A DNA stretch of 64,000 nt from Prinia subflava. Taxonomy: Eukaryota; Chordata; Aves; Passeriformes; Cisticolidae. Positions within the stretch are counted from its first letter, which is position 1. Each line of letters opens with the position of its first letter. The stretch lies in contig NC_086247.1 of NCBI RefSeq assembly GCF_021018805.1, positions 148,517,285 to 148,581,284 on the forward strand, written 5' to 3'. The notes under the pieces are model-generated. The model made no database searches and was not told where the DNA came from. It saw only the letters and a program-made list of their open reading frames with translations. Below are positions 24,157 through 36,200 of the stretch, one piece after another. A program made the position numbers and the translations under genes.

Positions 24157-24439
24157 CAGTCCACTGCAGACTCAGTGAGGTAAAGGTCAGCTTGGCTGTG
24201 TCTGGGGAATGGTGTGGGGTTGGTTGTAGAGCTCACCTCATCTGCAAAACCGCCACGAATCCCCAGGAGCCCCTTGAGGCTGATGGCCACAGCTCCTCCG
24301 TGGGACACCCCGGGGAGCCCTCGTGGGTTTTTTCCCCATCTGAGGGAATTGCCCTGCACTGAGCAGTCAGAAGCTGAGTCACAAATGTTACACAGCTAAA
24401 CAGGAGGCAGCTGCTCACAGGTTCAGCCCTTTGGTCCTG
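24157..24439. other. Unique sequence after the minisatellite
   Basis: Transition DNA between the tandem array and the CpG-rich patch. No feature is recognised. Confidence 0.5.
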
Positions 24440-24720
24440 TCCCCGGGGCACTCCCAGTGATCAGGGGAAGGGAAAGCGCCCACTGCGTTGTCCCGCTGGT
24501 TGCGTTTAGTGAAGCTCTCCTAATGCTAGCCGTGTGCAGGCAGCTGATCCTGGAGGGGCAGGAGGGGGGCAATGCGCCTGTGTACATGCCCAGGAGGATA
24601 ATTTGATCTCCTCCCTGCCTCCCCCCCGACCGCCACCTCAAAACAAACCTACAGCGTGGCAATGCGCCTCGCGGATTAGCAAGGGGAGAGCGCAGCCCGG
24701 CCTCGCTTCTGGGAAATGAC
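24440..24720. promoter_or_regulatory. Short CpG-rich patch
   Basis: By hand count there are about 17 CpG in roughly 280 bp, with GC content near 57%. That is well above the rest of the window and roughly at CpG-island observed/expected levels, though short. It contains CGCGG and several GCGC-type sites. No TATA box, 5' exon or splice donor is clear. It could be an orphan CpG island, an unannotated first exon, or a small GC-rich fluctuation. Confidence 0.3.
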
Positions 24721-26442
24721 AGAGGCTAATGGCACGGCAGGGCACGGGAGCAGCCTTTGGCAGGAGCCTGCGAGTCTGAAATCAATACCCTGTGCTTCCT
24801 GTGCCCCCCTGCTCCTGCTGGCCCCTCCAGAGCTTTCCCAGGGTCACGGCTCAGATCCGCCTCCTCCGGATGCTCCCTGTGACAGAACCATCTCTGAGGC
24901 TAAACGTGTTGGCAGATGGGAGGAAAAACTTTTCCCAAGCTAAAAACTTGGTTTGTGTTTACAAACAGGGCTGCTGTAGGAAACCAATAAACTTGACACT
25001 TTCCTGCTGGTAGCCTCAGGGGAAAAATGTCACAGCTCTGAAGCGCTGTTCCTGCAAAAGGAATTCCACAGTGGTTCGTATCAATTGGAACAGGGAGTAC
25101 ACAAATCTTTCCCAGGCATCTCTTTGGTGTTACCTGCAAGAGGCAGCTTCCCCTCTCCACACCAGCTGCATTTCACATTATGGTAAAGACAGCAAAGGGA
25201 GACTCTCCTGCCACTCGATACTAAGCATCCTGTGATTAAATCCATCCTTGCTTTGGCTTCATCGTGCCACTGGAGCTGAGTCAAGGCTTTATTTATCCCA
25301 CATAGTTTACGAGGTCCTCATGAGCTTTCAGCAGAGGAGAAATGCCCTCCCTGCCCGTGGTGTACTCAAAGAGCTGATTGAGCATCCCAGCTCTGAGCTG
25401 AGCAGGATCCGGGAGGAGAACACTGCAGCAGGGGGTGTGTAAAGGGATGTGTGACACAGACACAGGCTGAGAAATGCAGAATTGTCTCTGAGACAGCCTT
25501 TCCTACCCATCAGAGTCACGGCACTGCTCTCATCAAAGGGTGGAAATTACTGTTCCCCAATTTGAGTCAAGAAACTACTGAGTGCTGAGGGATCCACAGG
25601 CTGCTTCCAGGAGGGATGGGAACTGTCTGTAATCTTGCACACGTTTGGTGCCTCAGTGCTTCAGGAACCAAATAAGATCATGCCTCCTCTTCCAGGTTCT
25701 CTCCTCCAGTCATAAAATCTTTATGGTTTTTCCTGATTTGCTCTAAATATTTTTAATAACAAATAAATAAATAAATAAATAAGCCATAATTGCACATTAT
25801 ATACACCAATACACAAGTATAATTAATCATAATTATAATTAATATTCAACTATGTATAATATACAATAAAAATGAATGCAATAATAATTCTTTCCCCCCC
25901 CTAAATTTTTCAAAACACACACCACTCTTCCAGCACCAGTGCACAGGTTTCTGGATCCAGTCCTAAAGCCAGGCTCTTCTTGCATGGTGTAATTCTGATC
26001 AGCCTCACGTGTTCCTCTGATCAGTCTTGTAACTCAGCTCTTTTAATTGTAAAAAGCTTATTTGCCATCTCCATCTCTCCTGAATGAAGGATGACCATCC
26101 CACCTCCATGGAACACAGCTGGGACCAAGTCCCGAACCTTTTAACCACCTGAGTGTCTCCACAGTGGGAGAATGATGCCCTCTCACGTTCACCCCACATG
26201 GGATGTGTTTTGTTAAAGATTTAAAGAATTATAGAAAAGCAATTATTTTTTATAGAGCATTTCTATTGGGACATTTTGCAGCACAGGCTGATTTTGGTCC
26301 TATCCAGAGCTCATTGGCCATTCCATGTCCCTGCACAAGCCCACTGCTGCCCTAGTGCTGGATGGTGGCTTCCTGGAGCTCCAGCCTTTTTGTTCAAGAG
26401 GAACCTTGCCCTCGTAGAGAAAATCTCCCTTTGAAAAGTCAG
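24721..26442. other. Unique sequence with an AT-rich microsatellite zone
   Basis: No gene is recognised. 25758-25783 is an (AAAT)n microsatellite of about five units. It is followed by very AT-rich DNA to about 25880, with repeated TAATTA/ATAATTA motifs. Confidence 0.6.
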
Positions 26443-27143
26443 TGTTCATAAAGGGGACAGAGGAGTCCTGCTATTCTATTTGAATAAAGGGAGAGAGTCC
26501 ACTGGGGCACACACCTGTGGGGTTTTCTCTCTCAGGTGTCAGAGGGTGCAGGCTCCTTTTATCCCAAAGTCCCAGCCCCATGTTGCCTTCTTCCTTTCCC
26601 CGTTGCTGAGGTACCAGGAGGGTACAACCTGCCACATATTCCCCCCTTTAAACATGTCCTTTTCCCCCAAAGTTCAGAAACTGAGGCTTGTACGGACCCT
26701 TTGTGTGTTTCAGGAGTTAAATTCTCTGGGTTCTGTGACAAACCTGAGGCCTGAAGTCTGTAAAGATATTCAGCCCCATTTCAAAGATGTCAACACCCAT
26801 CCCCTCACCCCTGGAACTGTTTGTAAATACACTGGCACATATCTTTCCCATCACCCTCACACCCACCCCAGCCTGTGCCATCCTAATTACCTTCCTAGTT
26901 TTGGAGGTTTCCACTGTGAAATCCTGTCCAAAACCTTGCCCTCTTCACACCTCTTCGAATTTTTTTGTACGGAAAACTTCAAAGGCAGATCTGAGCCCAG
27001 TGGCCTCCTGTACAGAAATTAACTTTTTCAGTGAATCCATCTCAAGATTTCTAGTTTGCTTTCCTTCAGTGTGGTGGAAGCAAAAGCAGTCCTGAGTTTT
27101 AAGCATTTCACAATTTAAACTCATTCCCTCTAGAAAATGAACA
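26443..27143 (-). mobile_element. Endogenous retrovirus LTR, minus orientation (candidate)
   Basis: The forward borders TGTTCAT (26443) and ATGAACA (27143) are perfect 7-bp inverted repeats with the TG...CA ends of an LTR, 701 bp apart. On the minus strand a TATA box (GGGATAAAAGG, forward about 26557-26563) lies about 120 bp before the 3' end, preceded by a long U3-like region. No AATAAA is seen in the expected place and the flanks (GTCAG, AAACC) are not a target-site duplication, so the borders are provisional. The 180-codon plus-strand frame at 26480-27022 lies inside this unit and is not regarded as a gene. Confidence 0.42.
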
Positions 27144-28854
27144 AAACCCTTTTGCCTATGGAATTATTTTAGCAAAACTTCTATCTTTCAAAACTCCCCG
27201 GAGTACTCAGCATGAATTCAGAGTGATGATGGTTAGGAGAGACTTGTTGGGCTTGGCTGCAGGGTGGGGAAGGGGTCAGTGGTACTTCCATGGGGCAAAT
27301 TGTTTTCCCTTCCATGGGGAAAACACTGGGGCAGTGGGAATGTGGAGGCCAGTGGGAAGTGAGGACGGTGGATGACTGTACAGGGAAAAACCCACTTCCT
27401 AGTGAAGTGCTTACTTTAATTAGGTCAACATTTGTGGTCAGTCAAGCTTCCACTTCAGATGTCCTTCAAAAATTCAGCAAAGCTTCAGACAGGGGAATTC
27501 TAATATTTGTAGCACAACCTCTGTGGTGCTGGGGCTGCTGTGGTGGCTTACAGCAGCTCACACTGTTGGACACTTCTGGTCACATTTGTAGGGAGGGCTC
27601 CAGGAATGCTCAGATCACCTCAGGAAAATACTTTTGAAAACACAGCATTTTTGAGGGTAAAATGTTTCTTGCTTCTATGTGTTGGTGAAAAAAACAAAGG
27701 CAAATATCTCCACTGGAGTGACTTCCCCCAGTCTGATATTCAGAGCGGGAGATAAGCCCAGGGGAGTGATGGGCCCCATGGCTGAGGATGTGTGGGAGCT
27801 CACAAGAGCTGCCTGCCCAGCAATGCCTCAGCAGCTCTTTGGGCACCAGCCTGGCAAGAGAGATACTTCACCAATGCGTGGGTTTCAGAAAAGCTGGATC
27901 CCCTTTAGTCCAAGGAGGAGGATGTCCTCAGAGCTCCCAGATCCACTTTTCTAAAATTTATTTTTATTTTTCTTCTGCCCCCAAGAGAGGCTCCTGCTCT
28001 GCTGTCAGCGCTGTGACACCAGCTCGGCGTGGCTCTCCTTCATGGGACACTGGGCAGGGAGGGCTCTGCAGCACTGGGATGTGACAGCCTGGTGGCAGAG
28101 CCTCGGGGCAGGACCAGGCTAAACTTCCTACGTGGCAGGAGACACCTCTGCCTACGTGCTCGGGGACTCCAGGCAGCGTGCTGCCCTCAGGCACCAAGCA
28201 GCAGGAGCAGCAAGTGTGGTTATGGCATGTCGCTGCTGTAGAGATTGAAGCTTACACTGCATTTATCTTCTCTCAGCAGAAGCCTCTTTTAATGCACTTT
28301 CAGAGCTTGTATACAAATGTTTGTTTCTCAGGAAAAAAACCTCAAAACACTGGTAAGAATCTGTTTGTTCCCAAAAGTCCCAAAGGGGAACTCCTGTTTG
28401 TTTAGGAGGTGTCCCGCTGTCGAAGAGCATTCCTCAGCTAGCAGGAGTGCTGCATGAGTTATCACAGAAAAGCTCCACGGGAAGTCAGATCTGGGAAGAA
28501 AACAATCCCCTACTCATTTTTGCCCAAGTTTTCAACATCTGGCTCAGTGCTCAGTGCCACATCCCCTTTGAACCGCTCTGTCTCCAAAGATGGTGTTGGA
28601 GTACCCTGGAATGCCCAAGCCCTGAACCTCCAGGGGTGCTCCATGCCAACATATGCATTGCATAGATTGGGATATTCTCAGCCAAGACAATGGATTTAAT
28701 CCTTGGTGACAGAGTGTAAATAAAACAGATTTTAACATCTGCTCTTCTGGTTTTAAAACACAATGGCACTTCGTAAATAATACAGCATTGTAAATCCCAG
28801 AAGGCTCTAACAAGTACTTTATTAGGTGTCACGTCAGTGCCCCATTTTGCAGCA
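27144..28854. other. Unique noncoding sequence
   Basis: No gene is recognised. 27960-28200 is GC-rich with several overlapping short frames. No repeats are identified. Confidence 0.6.
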
Positions 28855-28990
28855 ACTGCCCAGAACTAGATGAGCAATAATTCAGTTACACTGTAAGTAG
28901 CTACTAATGAGGCACATTATTATAAAGAGCCAATGCCGTGCAGCTAGACCGCAGTAAATCTGGAGTAATTCCAGTGAAATCAGTGCTAAA
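28855..28990. promoter_or_regulatory. Possible conserved noncoding element
   Basis: This AT-rich block has ATAATTCAG, CTACTAATGAGG, CATTATTATAAAG and a CCAATG box close together, framed by less structured DNA. It looks like the homeodomain-site-rich sequences often conserved between birds. No direct evidence of function is available. Confidence 0.15.
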
Positions 28991-30156
28991 GCATGGATAT
29001 GCCCTATGAAATGAAAAACAAAGGCTTGCTCAAAAAAAAAAAGAAAAAAAAAGGAGGCAAGTTTTGAAGAACTGTGACATTTTAAGGAGGGGTTTGTGGA
29101 AAGCTCCTAATTCTTATTTTTTACCCTTCCCTCTTCTCTTTTCCACTCCATTCTCATCTGTCACTCATGTATTGAGTATCCTGACAAGTCTGCCCGATGA
29201 TTTATGCTCCTGTTTTGTGGGTTTGCATAGTGCCTCCTGAGTACTTAGCAGGTCTTAGAGAGTTCAGTTCACTAAGCTCTCAGCTTGTCTGGCAGTCCCC
29301 AACGGCTTAATAATGTAAAATCATAAACCAGACTACAACTGATTCCACTTTTCCTGTCTATTCTTTTATCAGGAACTGCTATGTGGGATCTGGAAGACAG
29401 CAGCATAATTAGATGTGTGTTCACTGGGATTTCCCTCCAGCAAGTAGAATTCTGACCTCTAGCTCCATGTGAGCAGGGATTTTGGGGAGATGGATTTTCT
29501 GGGGATAATAATGCTTTCTTCACTGTAGGATGGAGAAGTTCATAAAGCAGCTTTCCGGGCATAGAAAGATTTCTATCCTCTTTCCTGAGATTGCTCACTC
29601 AAATATGGTCTTAGAGCAGAGCTGAAATTGCTATATGCTCTCATAGTATATCAAATGGGATGCAACATAGCTGCATGATGTAACCTAAAAATTACCTCAC
29701 TCTCCTTAAAACCAGTCTTATTCATCCAGTTTCCAGCTGACGGATTTATTTTTAGCCCTGAATGGCATTACCTCCTGAAAACAGACGAAGAGGCTCATTT
29801 CTGATCTCTGCCTAATTATCAGGGGGTGTGTTTGCAGAGCCCAGCCCTGGAGAGTGTGTGAGGACAGGTCACTCCGTGGGCATGTGCGTGGGTCCGTGTG
29901 CGTGTGCTGGCTGACAGCACACCCATCACACCCGTCCTGCCAGGGGGTCACAATCCAATTTGCTGCTTCCTTTCCATCCCAACAACGTCATTACCTCCCG
30001 CTAATGTGGTTAGGAGGGAGCAGGAGATGCTCTGGGATGCTGGCTGCTGCTGGTGAAGCAGCACCAGAGCACGTGTGCAAACCCTGGGCTGTGGGGGCAG
30101 CTGCAACTTGCAGAGCACAGGGATGCTCTACCCTGACCATAAAATTGGAATAACAC
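28991..30156. other. Unique sequence with a short A/G tract
   Basis: 29031-29053 is an A-rich tract interrupted by single G. 29840-29960 is TG/GT-rich (GTGTGTGAGG, GTGCGTGGG). An ACGTCA half-CRE lies at about 29985. No gene is recognised. Confidence 0.55.
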
Positions 30157-30907
30157 TGTCTTGGTTTGGAAAGACAGGTATCTGACAGGGAAAACTGGAG
30201 TATCCCTTGGAGTGGAGAATGTAAAAATGCCCTCCCTCCAAATTATTACAATTTTGCAATTAGGAGCTTTCAGGCAAAAATATGGGAATAGGAATAACAG
30301 TTCTTTACTAGGAATATTTTAAACAAACAAACAAAACACACAAATGCAGTAGTACAAAAAACCAAACACGCAAACAAACAAAAGTCCTAGAAAACCCTGA
30401 CAGAGTCAGATACAGGACCTGACACCTGTTGTCAGGGTGTTGGAAGTTCACATAAGTCTTACTGGAGTAACAGATGTTCTGTGAATTAGAGATGATCCTG
30501 TAGAAGAAAAAAAAAGGTTCAGTGCTGGCAAGATGGGTCCAGTCTTCCTCCAAGAATTCAGTGAAAAACCTGCTGATCTGGGGTCTCTGTGTCCCCATTT
30601 TATCTGGGTAGGGAATGGTTGGCTCCTCCCACTGGGTGGAGCATCTCCCAATGGGATGAGGTGATGTTATCAGTCCTGTGAGAGCCTTCAATGGCCCATT
30701 CACAGGTTATGTCCCTCGGAGGAGGATGGGTGGAGGAAGAGATAAGGAGGCCCTGCCTTATCTGGTGTTATCAGGTGTCCCATTAATAGAAGGGATCTGC
30801 CCTCTTCCCCCCCATGAGTTACAAGAGATAAGAACAGTATCTCCCAACCGACTTCAACAGATGAAAATAGAATACACATTTTTGGTTACATTTTTCAACC
30901 CAAGATA
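30157..30907 (-). mobile_element. Solo LTR of an endogenous retrovirus, minus orientation
   Basis: This 751-bp unit begins TGTCTTGG and ends CCAAGATA (one change from CCAAGACA), giving 8-bp terminal inverted repeats. Its flanks AACAC (30152-30156) and AATAC (30908-30912) look like a 5-bp target-site duplication with one mutation. A 5-bp duplication suits an ERV-L-like or similar group. On the minus strand it has a TATA-like CAGATAAAAT and an AGTAAA polyadenylation-like signal in CCTAGTAAAG, both shared with the plus copy at 37391-38121. No retroviral genes flank it, so it is best read as a solo LTR left by recombination between two LTRs. Confidence 0.85.
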
Positions 30908-31460
30908 AATACCCAAGCTGGGACACTCAAGCATGTCCTGTGCTGAGGCTGCTCTGAGCAGCATTAGGCAGCAGCTTGGCATCCGTGTAAAATTACTTTT
31001 CTGTTGTGATTTCTGCAGTTTAAGATGAATCAACTCTGATTCAGCAAAAAATAAACCTTCTGTGAAGCTTGAGCTGGGCTTCCCTAGGACTGTCCATGAG
31101 CTCCTGATGGGCAGAAGCTTCCATGGACCCTCCAGAGACAGGAGTGGCAGGCACCCATTTGGTCTTGCAATGCTTCTGCTCTCCCATGCTGGGACACCAA
31201 ACTCACAGCAAAGCTGGACAAAACCAAAGCTTTTTCTTTATTAAGCAGTAAGCTATTAAGTGGACTGGAAGTCAGCTAGTACCCTAATCATAAAGCTATG
31301 GAATCACACTTCTCCTTTCCTCCCAGCCCTGCTAAGTTATAATTTAATTATTTCAAAGACCAACGTTGCATCAACATCAGGGAATGAAGCACACATTAGT
31401 CCTTCATCATCCACTATGATTCCATGGCCATGGAGCCCAGGAAATTGGTTCTTACATAAT
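30908..31460. other. Unique sequence between the LTR and a CR1 remnant
   Basis: No gene or repeat is recognised. Confidence 0.55.
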
Positions 31461-31517
31461 GGTTTGTGTTAGAAGGCACCTTAAAGATGATTTAGTTCTG
31501 ACCCCTTTCACCATGGG
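31461..31517 (-). mobile_element. CR1 LINE, short diverged remnant
   Basis: GTTAGAAGGCACCTTAAAGA, then TGATTTAGTTCTGACCCCTTTCACCATGGG, matches the reverse-complement CR1 3' segment (in better-preserved copies, a block like GTTGGAAGGGACC followed by the CCATGGG motif). About 57 bp remain. The tail is gone. Confidence 0.7.
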
Positions 31518-32824
31518 AGGTCCTGCTCCTGTTGTTGGAGGCAGAACCATGATTTAGTCTTCCATAAAAAAATCAGCTTCTTGAGCTGAGGACCTTCAGG
31601 AGAAGCATGGGGAGCAGCTGCTTGTTGGAAAGGGCAAAGTGTCATCTCGCAAGCATCTTTGAGGCACATCTGCAGCCCAAACTGCACCTGGTAACTCCAA
31701 ACTTTGCCGTATGATCTGCTTGAGGAACGAGCAAGGTGCTGGGATGTTTGGTTCTCCCAAGATGGGTGCATTGGGAAGTGTTATTGTCAGACCCTGAAGT
31801 ACCTGGAAATGCTAATTTAAAAAGACATTGGCAGCTCTGAGCTTGAGAGCCTCCTGAGCCCTCCTCTGCAGAGCAAGGGGTTCAAACCTTGCAGCCCCAA
31901 GCAGCTGTTGAGGCCATTGGGACTTCAGTGCAGAGGAAGGGATGTGCACTTTCATCTGCAAAAGAGACGTGATGAGGTGAAAAATGTTAGGAGTGTGAAG
32001 TGCTTGGCTCTTTTGACAGTAGGAGCAACCAAATAATGCAGACAAGCAGAAATACAAAAAAGAGTTTGTGCTGTGTTTCAGCCTCAAAGAATAAGAAACC
32101 AGATATCTGCTGTCCCACTTCCTGAGTCTGGATATAAAATCACACTCCTTTCCCTTTGGAACAAAGGTGAACTCAATTTCCACTTGTTCTTTGTAAGAGT
32201 TTGCTGCACCTGTGTTTGAAAAGCCCCACCATGTTTTCTCATGTATCTTTGTTACATAGCTGATTTTTACTCTATGAATAAAACAGCATTTTTTTTTTTT
32301 TTTTTACTCTGATAGCTCATGCGAGGTCTATTTTTTACCCATTTCCTCTGGCTTGGCACAGTGAATCACTGTTCACACAATGCTGAATGAAGCCACTAAT
32401 TAAATATGTGATTTTTATTAGACTATAGACAGGCTATACTTACAAGACGGTGCAGTAAATGACTTGTTTGTACTATTCTTTAACTTGTCTTCTGCCCCTA
32501 CCCAACTGCTTTGAGTGCAAACATGTCTACACTCACAAGGAATGATGGCAAATTCTCTCTGGATTCATTCTTTTGTACACAGATCCACGTTCTTAAGTAA
32601 GGAAGCCTGGAAAAGTAATTGCAGGGCTGCTTGTGACTCATTTGGTTACCCTGACGTAGCTCTGAGGCTCGAGAGGGCTCCCCGTGCTCACGCTGAGCTG
32701 TTTGCTGACTTTGCAAGCAGTTCATTGAAGTGAATGGTGGATCCCTGCTCTGGTACTCACACAGGTCAGGCAGAAAAAAATTAGGGTGGAAACACGCCCA
32801 GGGGCACAGCTTTATGCAGGTCTG
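31518..32824. other. Unique sequence with a poly-T tract
   Basis: T17 lies at 32289-32305. The minus-strand frame at 31812-32183 (123 codons) has no domain. No gene is recognised. Confidence 0.6.
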
Positions 32825-33282
32825 AATCACAGAATCACAGAATGGTTTGGGTTGGAAGGGACCTTTCAGATCATCTCATTCCAGCTCCCCTGCCATGGGC
32901 AGGGACACCCTCCACTATCCCAGATTGCTCCAAGCCCTGTGGAACCTGGAGCTGAACACTTCCAGGAATGAGCAGCCACAGCTTCTCCCTGGATAACCTG
33001 TTCCAATGTCTCACCACCCTCATTGTAAAGAATTTTTTCTTAATTTTTCATCTAAACATCTCCTTTTTTAGTTTAAAGCCATTCCCCCTTGTCCCATTAC
33101 CACATGTACTTGTCCCAAGTCCCTCTCCAGCTCTCTTGGAGCCCATTCAGGCATTGGAAAGGGCTCTAAGGTCTCCCTGGAGCCTTCTCTTCTCCAGGAT
33201 GAACAACCCCAGCTCTCTCAAACCTTTCCTCATAGGAGAGTGCTCCAGTCCTCTGACCACCTTCACGCCCCTCCTCTGGACC
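32825..33282 (-). mobile_element. CR1 LINE, 5'-truncated, well-preserved 3' end
   Basis: This starts with the tail AATCACAGAATCACAGAATG and the block GGTTTGGGTTGGAAGGGACC, and continues in order through CCATGGGCAGGGACACC, CCAGGAATGAGCAGCCACAG, CTTGTCCCATTACCACATG, CTTCTCCAGGATGAACAACC and CCTCTGGACC. It has one of the best-preserved tails in the window, suggesting a relatively recent insertion. The long plus-strand frame at 32968-33510 largely reads the antisense of this element. Confidence 0.95.
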
Positions 33283-36200
33283 ATACAGGTGACATTCTCA
33301 GCATCCCTTCTTTCCCTTAGGCAGGAGCAAGTTGGCAGATTTCTAGCAAAGCTCTGGTTAATAATAAATCACATTCCTCTGCTGGCCCTGCTCACATCTG
33401 TGAAACAGCCCAGCCACTTCTCCCTTGTGCTCTGCACTGCCAATTCTTTAACCACTGCATACATGGAGCTGAGCAGTAGCTTGGGGCACCCAGCATTTTA
33501 CCCACTTTAGTAAAAAATCATTTATTGTGACACCTCAAGGGGTCTGTGCAGCAGATGAAAAATGGGTGGAAGTAGACAAAGAAATACATCACTTTGCAGT
33601 TAATCTTTTTGTGATGGAACAGATTAAAAGCAACTATGCAAGAAAATGGTATCCCAAATCCCAGAAAAAAAAAAAGAAAAAAAAGAACCTCACAAAGATA
33701 AGAAATATGATGTTTGGGGGAAAAAAGGAAGCTTCCCTTCTATTTCTCATACAAACAGTCTTTTGTAGTGAGGATGTGTGCTATTTTCTTATGGCTTTTA
33801 AATTGGTTTCTTGATTTGTTTCTTTATCTGTTCCCCGAGACTTTCCTGATTAGTTGAGATTTCTGCACTCACTAGTTGATTAAATAATGAATACATTTGT
33901 TTGATTTGCAGTTGCTTACTTAATTAAAATTTCTTTTCAGTCCCCCAATTTCCATTATGATTTCAATTTTGCATTTAATCACTCTGTTGTTCTTTGCTGC
34001 CACCTCTCTTAATAGAGGTCTACTCTCCTGTCAGCCTTATTGCAAAGCCTGGCTCAGCTGCTCATGGGCAGAGAGAAAACTCCATTTGTGCAGTTGATTT
34101 AGACAGGAATTTGAAGCCTGGAGGAAGAGGGGGGAGGTTGAATTTGCAGGAGTATCCAAAGAGTATAGGTGTGGTTTAGTCTAGGAAATCACTGAAAACT
34201 ATTCCTATCATTGTCTGGTCAAGGAGCATCACATTTGCCTGTGGAAAAAGATCAGATTTTATATTTAATATCCTGTAGGCCACTGCTCAAGGAGGGTTTC
34301 TTCATCTCAGAATGCAAACAGAGTGATCACCACTGTCGGCCAGTGGTTTATAGCAGTGGAAGAATGTGTCCTTCACCAGAAAATGTGTGGTGAGGCATGA
34401 GCTCAATGTTTTAGTGCCAAACCATCTGAGGATACTGCATTTTCTTGCCTTCTTTAGTCTCCTTTCTTTTTATTCTCATTTTCTCCCTCACCTGGATCTG
34501 CTCTTTCTTCTGTATTTGCTTTCTTGCAGCAGACACGAAATTTCTGTCCTGAACTTGTTTGTCAGTCTGAACCTTTTTCTGTTCACTGTTGGGATCACAC
34601 ATGAAATGGTTAATGCTTTGCCATCACCAAAGTCTAATGCCAATATCACAATCTGATCATTAAGAGAGTGAGGGAAATCCCACTTTTGATGGTGGTGGGG
34701 GCTGCAGACATGGGCACATTCCTCTGCATCAGTTCACAGTCAAAGGGGACCCTGAGTCAGGAATGTAATATTGGTATTTGGAAAGAAAAGGCATCTGTCA
34801 TCCCAGTCACAGCAAGCTCAGCAGTTTTTTTTTTTTTTAACAGCCAGGCAAGGCAGAAACACTGCATGACAAACCCCTCCCCAGGCACACGATAATGCTC
34901 TTATGATGGGGTTCTTGGAGAATAAAATATTTATTATATATTTCACCATCTGCACAAGTATTTCAGTAAGAGTCATCAAAATGTGTAGCTGGAAAAACTG
35001 ATCAGAGGTGAAGAGGGTGCAGCACAGAGGGGTTCAAGGAATCAGGCACTGAGGACAACTGATACTTTGGGAAGATGGGAGGAGGGAATGACCAGGGTTA
35101 ATGGCTTAAATCCTTATCCACCCAGGAAATCCCTTTAACTCCACTGAAGTGAATATATGTCAGCTTAGAAATCACAAGAACATCTGGTTTATGTATTTGC
35201 AGAAGTAGGATTGGTTAAGGACTCAAATTTTTCTGTGCTTCCACATCTGCAGCTATTAATTCAGCAAGAAATACAAACATATCCTTTAAAGCTGCCCACA
35301 AACAACTGACTCTTCTGGAGTCAGGAATTATTTTTGCTAACACCAAAAGCAGTAGGAACAGATCCTGTAATCTTGACAACTGTGTGTGATAAATCTATGA
35401 AAAATGTACCTTTTCGTAGAAAGTAGAAGTCAGCTATTCATAAAAAAAACCAAAACAAAACAAAACAAAAACAAACCGAAAACCAGAGCTGAAAGAAACC
35501 TTGAAAATTTATCTTTCCTGAGCATAGGACTTCTGGGAGCCAGAATCAGAGTAAAAGCCTTCCTTCCCCTAAAAGCAGTCTTGTTTTTAGAGTAACAGAC
35601 ACAGAATAAACGAGTGAAAGGAAGTATCTCATCCATCACCTGTTTGAGGAGGGACTAAAGTGTACTGAGGGAAGTAACCTCATGAAGATATTTTCAGAAG
35701 GTATGTAATGGACCTTAAAAATAAAGAGGTGACATCAAGTGCATTAATGCAATTCAAACACTCACCCTGGACATTTCAATATCTCTCTTGCTCAAGGAAC
35801 AGACATGCAAACCTTTCCTGCTCTGGTCTGTGATTTGGATCCATCCTGGTTACTAGCACTAATGATTATGAAAATGGGTCACATGTGATTAAACACCTTA
35901 CACTTCTGAAAACACTAATTTATGAATTATTTACCTGCTTTTCTTATAGGCAATGGCATTTGGGAGTCAGAAGGGTGCATGAGTTTGGAAGCACAATCCA
36001 CCTTGTCCTCTAAAGCTGGTCAGATGGATCATGTCCATCCACAAAGTGAATGTTTCTCTTCACTGACTGCAGCAAGAGCTCAGCCTGATGACATGCAGGA
36101 GCCTGGATGGCAAATGCCTGGAGCTGAAGGGTATTAATCTTGCATGTCATGTGCCTCTGCACTGATGGACCAGACAAGATACTCCCAGGTCTTATCACTG

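Noticed and set aside
26480..27022. 180-codon plus-strand open frame
   Set aside because: It lies entirely inside an LTR-like unit oriented the other way, with no domain or homologous motif.
32968..33510. 180-codon plus-strand open frame
   Set aside because: More than half of it reads the antisense of a CR1 3' region.
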